Part shown: piece after piece, positions 1 to 5,728 of the stretch
Numbering within the stretch: position 1 is the first letter of the stretch
Layout: every line of letters starts with the position of its first letter
Source: Woeseia sp.
Lineage (GTDB): Bacteria; Pseudomonadota; Gammaproteobacteria; Steroidobacterales; Woeseiaceae
Length of the DNA stretch: 7,764 bases
NCBI GenBank assembly: GCA_018701055.1
Contig: JABIUH010000314.1
Coordinates: forward strand, 1-7,764
Direction: 5' to 3'
The notes under the pieces: model-generated
Seen by the model: the letters and a program-made list of their open reading frames with translations, nothing else
Database searches by the model: none
What the model was told of the DNA's origin: nothing
Program-made: the position numbers and the translations under genes

Positions 1-739
1 GGTGATTCTGTGCGCCACCCATCCACGGATTATTGGCAGTTTCATGGTCGTCCCAGATCGCGATCAATGGGTGTCGTGCATGCATAGCGCGTGAGCCCAC
101 GTCGCTTTTGTATTGTGCGTGCCTTTGTCGATAATCTGCTAACGAAACAATTTCGTGCGCCGGTTCATGCATACGACCAATGCTTTTCCCCGCTTCTCCG
201 CCGTATCCGAATTGGCTGTACTCATAGATATAGTCACCTAAGTGCACAACGACGTCGATAGAGGCGTCGTTTGCGATATCTTCATATGCGTTGAAGAAGC
301 CGAAAGGAAAGTTCGAGCAGGTTGCTACCGCAATAGTAAGCTGTTCGAGCCGACCACGCGGTAGCGTCTTCGTTTGTCCTGACGGTGAGAACGTTTGGCC
401 AACGGAAAATTGGTAAAAGTACTGTTGGCCGGGCTCGAGATTCGCCGCGATTACATTGACGGTGTAGTCGCGTTCTGCATGAGTACGGAAATCTCCGCTG
501 CCAACGATATTTCGAAAAGCGGCATCAGTTGCAATATGCCAATCGACTCGAACAGCGGTGTCGAAACCACTGACGCGAGTCCAGAGTACGACGCTCGTAC
601 CATCCGGATCACCGCTTGCAACGCCGTGCGCGAATACTGTATCGGCGTCTTCGACCTTGGACGTGGTGCAGGCGGCTGGTACTAACAAGACAGATGATGC
701 GCCTAACATTGCTTGTCTTCGTGTAATTCGCTTAGTCAT
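1..739 (-). CDS. phoD: PhoD-type alkaline phosphatase/phosphodiesterase, N-terminal part (runs off left edge)
   Basis: Read leftward from ATG at 739-737, the frame stays open for 246 codons to the window edge, so the C-terminal part is missing. The protein begins with a twin-arginine-like signal (TRRQAMLG at residues 6-13, then a hydrophobic stretch ending in PAAC). Next comes the PhoD N-terminal domain, with the family signature FAHGVASGDPDGT at 36-48 and VLWTRV at 51-56. The catalytic domain starts near residue 133. VATC (C141), GDYIYEY (D169, Y172) and WDDHETANN (229-237) match metal-site motifs of PhoD; in Bacillus PhoD the equivalent Cys, Asp and Tyr bind iron. The family hydrolyses phosphate mono- and diesters outside the cytoplasm using Fe3+ and Ca2+. 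The start is supported by AGAGA at 749-753. The gene follows the metallo-hydrolase by 34 bases and is probably co-transcribed with it. Family assignment is firm; the substrate is unknown. Confidence 0.9.
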   Translation of the reverse strand, partial: MTKRITRRQAMLGASSVLLVPAACTTSKVEDADTVFAHGVASGDPDGTSVVLWTRVSGFDTAVRVDWHIATDAAFRNIVGSGDFRTHAERDYTVNVIAANLEPGQQYFYQFSVGQTFSPSGQTKTLPRGRLEQLTIAVATCSNFPFGFFNAYEDIANDASIDVVVHLGDYIYEYSQFGYGGEAGKSIGRMHEPAHEIVSLADYRQRHAQYKSDVGSRAMHARHPLIAIWDDHETANNPWMGGAQNH

Positions 740-773
740 CAGACAAAATCTCTAATAGTGAAGAGCAACGCGC

Positions 774-1787
774 TCATTGGTCGAGTACTTCGGAGTCGGT
801 GAAAATATCGCTGCCTTGACCTTCAGCACGTCCACGCGCGATCTCGTCACCGATCGTGAGTGTCATCAAGTCTTCGGCGACAATCATTTCACCGTCGTAG
901 TCGGTCATGCCGAGGAGTGTGTCGGAGCTCACCTCTGGCGGAATGATATGTGAATAGACGCCAAGCCGCGGTCGCGTTTGATTGAACACGTAGGCGACTT
1001 GCGCGGGCGTTGAATGCACAGACAAGCTGACGTTGGCCAACTTTGCTTCAGCTGAATCGCCGGGTGCCGGTATTTGTGTTTCGTGAATCAGAACGTCTAC
1101 GCCTTTACCCATTTTGATGATCTCGCTTGCCGGGGAGGTGTTCGTATCTCCGGAAAACAAGACGGACCGGCCACCATAGTCGATGCGATATCCGAGTGTC
1201 GCACCTTCCAGTCCGAGTAATTGACCGGTTTCGGTATCGATGGGCAAATGCTCAACATCGAATGCGGTGATTTTCAGTCCGCCTTCGTCAAAAAACACGC
1301 CTGGTTCCAGGTCGGTTGCGAGTAGTTCTGACCCCTCTGCATGCACGCCAACTGCTTTCCGATAGCGAATGTCCCAGTCGTAGGCGGTCTCGAAATTTTT
1401 CATCATTGCCGCTGTGCCCTCAGGCCCGTAAACATTCATCGGAACTTTGCGACCGAACAGCCAGCCAGTCAGCCAGAGGCCAGGTGCGCTGATGGTGTGA
1501 TCAAAATGCAGGTGAGTAATGAGCAAATGATCGACTTTGGTGAGCATTTCGAAGCCGCCTGCCTGAAACAAACGCTCGCGCATGCCGGGACCGGCGTCGA
1601 CCATTACTGTGTAGTCGCCGGCCTCAACGAGAATTGACGGCCCGTATCGGTCATGTGATGGGCGCGGCGCACCTGTCCCGAGAAAGGTCAGTTTGATTTC
1701 GTCATCGGCTGCAGATGCCGGCACCAGTGGCACCAGCGCGACGCTGGCGATAATGATGATGGCGATCATAGTGCGGGCAGGGTGCAT
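774..1787 (-). CDS. Exported metallo-beta-lactamase-fold hydrolase, RNase Z/AtsA-like
   Basis: A complete 337-residue protein. It opens with a Sec signal peptide: hydrophobic run at about residues 7-22 and likely cleavage after ASA at 26. The mature part starts with the MBL strand LTFLGTGAPRP (33-43). The full RNase Z-like ligand set is visible: HLHFDH at 92-97 (H92, H94, D96, H97), H180 in VEHLP, D214 in SGDT, and H280 in YSH. A conserved HST sits at 258-260. Enzymes of this branch include tRNase Z and the AtsA-type arylsulfatases. The signal peptide argues against tRNA processing and for a periplasmic or secreted hydrolase of sulfate, phosphate or related esters; the substrate cannot be read from sequence. 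The start has AGAGG at 1795-1799, seven bases upstream, and a near-consensus promoter before it. It is first in a leftward unit with the phoD-like gene. Confidence 0.92.
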   Translation of the reverse strand: MHPARTMIAIIIIASVALVPLVPASAADDEIKLTFLGTGAPRPSHDRYGPSILVEAGDYTVMVDAGPGMRERLFQAGGFEMLTKVDHLLITHLHFDHTISAPGLWLTGWLFGRKVPMNVYGPEGTAAMMKNFETAYDWDIRYRKAVGVHAEGSELLATDLEPGVFFDEGGLKITAFDVEHLPIDTETGQLLGLEGATLGYRIDYGGRSVLFSGDTNTSPASEIIKMGKGVDVLIHETQIPAPGDSAEAKLANVSLSVHSTPAQVAYVFNQTRPRLGVYSHIIPPEVSSDTLLGMTDYDGEMIVAEDLMTLTIGDEIARGRAEGQGSDIFTDSEVLDQ

Positions 1788-1815
1788 TGCTTATCCTCTG
1801 ACGAAGCGGAGATTG

Positions 1816-1844
1816 ATCATATGGCCTCACCCTGGAATTGCCAA
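1816..1844 (-). promoter_or_regulatory. Sigma-70-type promoter for the leftward hydrolase-phoD unit
   Basis: On the minus strand, TTGGCA (1844-1839) is followed after exactly 17 bases by TATGAT (1821-1816). Each hexamer differs from consensus at one base. Transcription would start near 1809 and give a leader of roughly 20 bases containing the AGAGG ribosome site at 1795-1799. This is the clearest promoter in the window. It is predicted from sequence only. Confidence 0.75.
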
Positions 1845-1859
1845 CAACATCGATCGGAT

Positions 1860-1872
1860 GTGTTCGTAACAC
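1860..1872. promoter_or_regulatory. Operator-like palindrome in the divergent intergenic region
   Basis: GTGTT-CGT-AACAC is an exact inverted repeat with 5-base arms and a 3-base centre. It lies upstream of the leftward -35, centred about 57 bases before the predicted leftward start site, and also upstream of the rightward operon. That is a usual place for a regulator that acts on one or both directions. Arms this short are expected by chance in a region this size once several spacings are allowed, so this is a candidate only. Confidence 0.25.
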
Positions 1873-1913
1873 CTAAATGAACGCTCAATTGGGTTAGTAT
1901 GGCGGCTGTACTC

Positions 1914-1919
1914 AGGAGG
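1914..1919 (+). promoter_or_regulatory. Strong Shine-Dalgarno site that fixes the GTG start at 1928
   Basis: AGGAGG is a full match to the anti-Shine-Dalgarno complement and ends eight bases before the GTG at 1928-1930. No ATG in frame lies near the signal peptide start, so this site is the main reason for choosing the GTG. Confidence 0.85.
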
Positions 1920-1922
1920 GTG

Positions 1923-1932
1923 GGCACGTGCC
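1923..1932. repeat. 10-base perfect palindrome over the GTG start codon
   Basis: GGCACGTGCC reads the same on both strands and contains the start codon of the rightward operon's first gene. Palindromes of this length occur several times by chance in a window this size. Its position is the only reason to note it. Confidence 0.4.
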
Positions 1933-4324
1933 GCGTATTCTACGGATTCTGACAGCAGGTGCCATTCGACGACTTGGATTGAAGGGCGCTGCTTCGTTTG
2001 CGTTGTTTAGCGCTAGTTATCTGGTCTACGCGTCCGATTCCAATCAGCTTATTCAGCAGACCTGCGTCGCTTGTCATAATGAGTTCACGCTGCAGGCGGG
2101 GCTGGATCTGCAGAGCTTTGACGCGAATAATCCTCACCTAAGCCCGGTCATCGCCGAAAAAGTCATTCGCAAACTGCGAACCGGGCAAATGCCGCCGCGA
2201 GAATTGCCGCGTGATGAATTGGCTATCGATGACTTAGTCACGACGCTAGAAGGCGCGTTGGATCGCCACGCGAAGCGCGAGAATAGGGTCGGTTCTCGCC
2301 CGTTCCAGCGCGTAAATCGCGCGGAGTACGAGCGACTGATCTACGATCTGCTCGGTTTGACAGTCGATGCGTCTACCTGGTTGCCGGAGGACCGCATCAG
2401 TGCGAGCTTTGACAATATTGCCGATTCCCAGGATCTATCGGCAACGCTAATGATTTCCTATCTTACCGCCGCCAGCGACATTGCTCGACAGGCGATCGGT
2501 AACAAGGACGCGCCCCGGCTTGCGACTACCTACTCAAACTCCGCCGGATTATCCCAGCACGAGTGGGAGCGGTTGGAAGGTGCACCCTACGGTACGCGTG
2601 GCGGTATCAGCACGTTGCATTCATTTCCAGCCGATGGCGAGTACGTATTCTCAATGCGCTTTATGTCCGGGTGGGGTGAACGTTTTCACGATATCGATGT
2701 ATCCATCGATCGGGAAAGAGCGGCGCTTTTGCACTACGGCGGCGATATCGATTATCAAGGATTGAAGGAATTTCCGGTCGAAACAGATCGAGTCTTTGTC
2801 CGGGCGGGTGAGCATCGCGTCACTGCTGCGTTTATCCGACAAATGGATGGGCCATACGAGGATTTACTCAAACCCAACGCGCGTTCTCTGACCGGAACTG
2901 AAACCAGCTACGGGACAACCTCGCCACCGAATCTGATGCACATGGTTATCGAAGGGCCGTATAACCCTGTCGGCATATCCGAGACCGCGACGCGAAAACG
3001 AATCTTCGCGTGCCGTCCGACGACTACCGCAGAGGAATCGCCCTGTGCGACCAGCATCGTTAAGCGGCTGGCAAGCAATGCCTTTGGCGCGCCAATTAAC
3101 GACGATCAATTGCATGACTTAATGCAGTTTTACGCCTTAGGCGCTGAGGATGGCGGCTTTGAGGCTGGCATTCGGGCGTCACTCGAAGCCACGCTGGCAA
3201 GTCCGCGATTCCTGTTTAGGCTTGAACGAGAGCCGTCTGGTCGAAAACCGGGCGAGCGCTACAAATTGGCCGGAATTGATCTGGCGAATCGACTGTCATT
3301 TTTTCTTTGGGGCACGCATCCAGATGCCGAGTTAGCTAAGCTTGCCAAGTCGGGAAAACTAACGCGTACGAGCAAATTAACGGCGCAGGTGACACGGATG
3401 CTCGCCGATCCTCGTGCTGAATCGCTCGCGACTCGATTTGCTGCGCTCTGGTTGCGGTTGCAGGATTTGGACAAAGTACGGCCCGACGAATATTGGTATC
3501 CGCATTACACGGAACAGCTTAGCCTGGCAATGCGTCGCGAAACAGAGCTCCTGTTTGATCATCTGGTGCAAGATAATCGCAGCGCATTAGAGCTTTACAG
3601 TGCCGACTACAGTTTCATGAATGAGCGTCTGGCAGAGCACTACGGCATAACAGGTGTCAGCGGAGACGAATTTCGTCGGGTGTCGTACCCGACTGAGCAA
3701 CGTAAGGGAATATTAGGTCACGGCAGCATCCTCACCCAAACGTCTCTGGGAAATCGCACCTCGCCAGTTTTGCGCGGCAAGTGGGTGGTCGAGGTATTGC
3801 TGGGTACACCGCCACCCCCACCGCCGCCGGGCATTCCGGATCTGGATGACACAGAGGAATCTCTTGACGGTAGGGTGCTAACAACGCGGGAACGGTTGGA
3901 ACAACATCGCGCTGATCCGATTTGCGCCGCGTGTCATAAAGTGATGGATCCTATCGGTTTAGCGCTGGATAACTTCGACGTCACCGGGCGCTGGCGAATC
4001 CGTGAGCACAATGCGCCATTAGACACGCGCAGTACGTTCTATGACGGTACGGCAATAGAAACGCCTGCGGAGTTATCCGCAGCGCTTCTAAAGCGACCGC
4101 TACCGCTGGTTCGCGAGTTAACCGCCAATCTGATGGCTTACGCGCTTGGTCGCCGATTGGAGTACTTTGACCAACCGGTCGTTCGGTCAATTGTTGCTGC
4201 CGCAGAAACCGACGACTATCGCATGCAGGCGCTAATATTGGGGGTCGTGCTGAGTGACGCCTTTCGCATGAAAGAATCGCTCTCGTCTGACGAATTGGTC
4301 AGCGCCCAGCGCCCACAAAATTAA
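1928..4324 (+). CDS. Exported PSD/DUF1592-family protein with two CXXCH haem motifs
   Basis: A 798-residue protein with a GTG start set by AGGAGG at 1914-1919. A basic N-terminus (RR at 14-15) and a hydrophobic run at 21-35 form an export signal, with likely cleavage after VYA at 35. Domains in order: cytochrome c-like PSCyt1 region (about 40-115, CVACH at 46-50); PSD3/DUF1587 (about 126-190); a beta-rich insert (about 196-355); PSD5/DUF1595 (about 358-415, C362 and C373); PSD4/DUF1592 (about 418-545); PSCyt3/DUF1588 (about 562-690, seven prolines at 628-634 and CAACH at 666-670); PSD2/DUF1585 (about 707-782). This is the usual complete order for the family, with nothing truncated. The two CXXCH motifs predict covalent haem c, so the protein should act in the periplasm or outside as an electron-transfer or redox protein; the reaction is not known. 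It is the first of three genes, with the next starting 12 bases on. Confidence 0.93.
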   Translation: MPRILRILTAGAIRRLGLKGAASFALFSASYLVYASDSNQLIQQTCVACHNEFTLQAGLDLQSFDANNPHLSPVIAEKVIRKLRTGQMPPRELPRDELAIDDLVTTLEGALDRHAKRENRVGSRPFQRVNRAEYERLIYDLLGLTVDASTWLPEDRISASFDNIADSQDLSATLMISYLTAASDIARQAIGNKDAPRLATTYSNSAGLSQHEWERLEGAPYGTRGGISTLHSFPADGEYVFSMRFMSGWGERFHDIDVSIDRERAALLHYGGDIDYQGLKEFPVETDRVFVRAGEHRVTAAFIRQMDGPYEDLLKPNARSLTGTETSYGTTSPPNLMHMVIEGPYNPVGISETATRKRIFACRPTTTAEESPCATSIVKRLASNAFGAPINDDQLHDLMQFYALGAEDGGFEAGIRASLEATLASPRFLFRLEREPSGRKPGERYKLAGIDLANRLSFFLWGTHPDAELAKLAKSGKLTRTSKLTAQVTRMLADPRAESLATRFAALWLRLQDLDKVRPDEYWYPHYTEQLSLAMRRETELLFDHLVQDNRSALELYSADYSFMNERLAEHYGITGVSGDEFRRVSYPTEQRKGILGHGSILTQTSLGNRTSPVLRGKWVVEVLLGTPPPPPPPGIPDLDDTEESLDGRVLTTRERLEQHRADPICAACHKVMDPIGLALDNFDVTGRWRIREHNAPLDTRSTFYDGTAIETPAELSAALLKRPLPLVRELTANLMAYALGRRLEYFDQPVVRSIVAAAETDDYRMQALILGVVLSDAFRMKESLSSDELVSAQRPQN

Positions 4325-4336
4325 AGAGGACACACG

Positions 4337-5707
4337 ATGCATTTCGTCACCCGGAAAAAACTAGATCGACGGACATTTCTTCGCGGCGCTGGGGCGGGCA
4401 TAGCGTTACCGCTCGTCGATGCGATGTTGCCGGCATTCGCGACCTCAGGTGCAGAATTGCCTACGCGACTCGTCTGTATTGAAGAGGTGCACGGCCTTCC
4501 AGGGTGTTCTAAATGGGGCATAGAACAAAATCTCTTTGCGCCGGCGACGACCGGTAGAGATTTTACATTATTACCTGACAATACTTTGAAAGTTCTTGAG
4601 CCCTGGATCGACCAAATGACCATCGTCAGCAATACGGATGTTCGTATGGCCGAAGCGGCGCAACCGAGCGAGGTGGGCGCCGATCATTTTCGATCGGCAG
4701 CCACATTCTTGACCCAATCCCGTCCAAAACAAACCCAAGCGTCTGATCTTTTATGTGGCACCTCGCTTGATCAGTTGCAGGCCCAAAAATTTGGGCAAGA
4801 AAGCCTGATGCCGTCATTGCAATTAGGCATTGAACCTACGGACAATGGCGGCGGCTGCGGCTACAACTACTCTTGCGCCTACACCGACTCCATCAGTTGG
4901 GCGTCGCCGACCGAACCTTTGCCCATGATTCGCAATCCTCGCACCGCATTTGACATGCTATTCGGCGCAGGCGGAACAGCGGCGGAACGACAGCAACGCC
5001 GCAAGATGCACAGCAGCATATTGGATTGGGTCGTTGCCGATGTCGCATCAATGAAGGCCGACCTTGGCAGCGCCGATATCGGACGAATCGATCGCTATCT
5101 GGAGAATGTTCGAGAGATCGAGCGGCGTATTCAGTTGGTGGAACAACAGAATAGCAGCGGGGAAGAGCGTGCGTTGCCCGGTGCCCCGGCCGGGGTTCCT
5201 GATTCGTTTTCCGAGCATGTGCGTCTTATGTATGACTTACAGGTGCTCGCATTCGAAACCGACATGACTCGGGTTATTTCATTCAAGACCGGACGCGATG
5301 CGTCAAATCGAACGTTACCTGAAAGTGGATCTGGCAAAGGTTTTCATCCTTCCTCTCACCATGGTGACAAGGTTGAGTCGATTCAGGAGTTCAACACGAT
5401 CTGTAAATATCGCATGGAACAGTTGGCGTACTTCCTGCAACGCATGCAGGATTCAACCGTCGGCGGTGAATCTTTGTTGGATCAGTCTCTAATCATCTGG
5501 GGTTCGCCGATGGGAGACGCTAACGTTCATAACCATCGCCGTTGTCCCCTGGTCTTTCTCGGCGGTGCGAACGGTGCTCATCGTGGCGGTAACCATGTAG
5601 CGGCGTCAGATGGCACCCCAATGGCGAATGCCATGCTGACAATGTTGAATCGCCTCGGTCACGATCTCGACGCGTTCGGCGACAGTTCGGGCGAGCTTTC
5701 ACTCTAG
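4337..5707 (+). CDS. Tat-exported DUF1552 (HXXSHH motif) protein
   Basis: A complete 456-residue protein. The start is supported by GAGGA at 4326-4330, six bases before the ATG. A classic twin-arginine signal is present (DRRTFLRGAGAG at 10-21, hydrophobic to about 32, likely cleavage after AFA at 33-35), so it is probably exported already folded. Family landmarks are the YSCAYTDSISWASP segment (178-191), a helical, charged middle (about 215-275), the name-giving HPSSHH at 337-342, and the C-terminal SPMGDANVHNHRRCPLVF (390-407) with further His and Cys residues. Length fits DUF1552 (PF07586). No enzymatic activity has been firmly assigned to the family; the clustered histidines suggest metal binding, which is inference. 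Genes of this family are typically found beside PSD/DUF1592 genes, as here (12-base gap). The following ankyrin gene starts 21 bases downstream. Confidence 0.93.
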   Translation: MHFVTRKKLDRRTFLRGAGAGIALPLVDAMLPAFATSGAELPTRLVCIEEVHGLPGCSKWGIEQNLFAPATTGRDFTLLPDNTLKVLEPWIDQMTIVSNTDVRMAEAAQPSEVGADHFRSAATFLTQSRPKQTQASDLLCGTSLDQLQAQKFGQESLMPSLQLGIEPTDNGGGCGYNYSCAYTDSISWASPTEPLPMIRNPRTAFDMLFGAGGTAAERQQRRKMHSSILDWVVADVASMKADLGSADIGRIDRYLENVREIERRIQLVEQQNSSGEERALPGAPAGVPDSFSEHVRLMYDLQVLAFETDMTRVISFKTGRDASNRTLPESGSGKGFHPSSHHGDKVESIQEFNTICKYRMEQLAYFLQRMQDSTVGGESLLDQSLIIWGSPMGDANVHNHRRCPLVFLGGANGAHRGGNHVAASDGTPMANAMLTMLNRLGHDLDAFGDSSGELSL

Positions 5708-5728
5708 AGATTTTATTAGAGAAATAAC

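Noticed and set aside
395..755. Two rightward reading frames (395-685 and 558-755) opposite the phoD-like gene
   Set aside because: The minus strand encodes clear PhoD motifs across the whole stretch; these frames are antisense shadows with no family signature.
763..775. GAGC/GCTC hairpin between the hydrolase and phoD genes as a terminator
   Set aside because: The stem is only 4 bases, there is no T-run, and it overlaps the hydrolase stop codon.
1341..1637. Rightward 98-codon frame inside the MBL hydrolase gene
   Set aside because: It is antisense to the segment that includes the HLHFDH metal motif and has no recognisable protein features.
774..1787. Calling the MBL-fold protein a true tRNA-processing RNase Z
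   Set aside because: All metal ligands fit, but the clear N-terminal signal peptide places it outside the cytoplasm, where tRNA maturation does not occur.
1895..1900. TAGTAT as a rightward promoter -10 box for the three-gene unit
   Set aside because: No acceptable -35 hexamer lies 16-18 bases upstream. It is kept only as a possibility in the divergent-control finding, not as a feature.
2693..2710. ATCGATG/CATCGAT inverted repeat with a 4-base spacer inside the PSD gene
   Set aside because: Seven-base arms are within chance expectation for this length, and the bases are explained by coding for conserved-looking protein.
4321..4632. Leftward 103-codon frame over the start of the DUF1552 gene
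   Set aside because: It is antisense to the Tat signal and conserved N-terminus of a well-supported gene.
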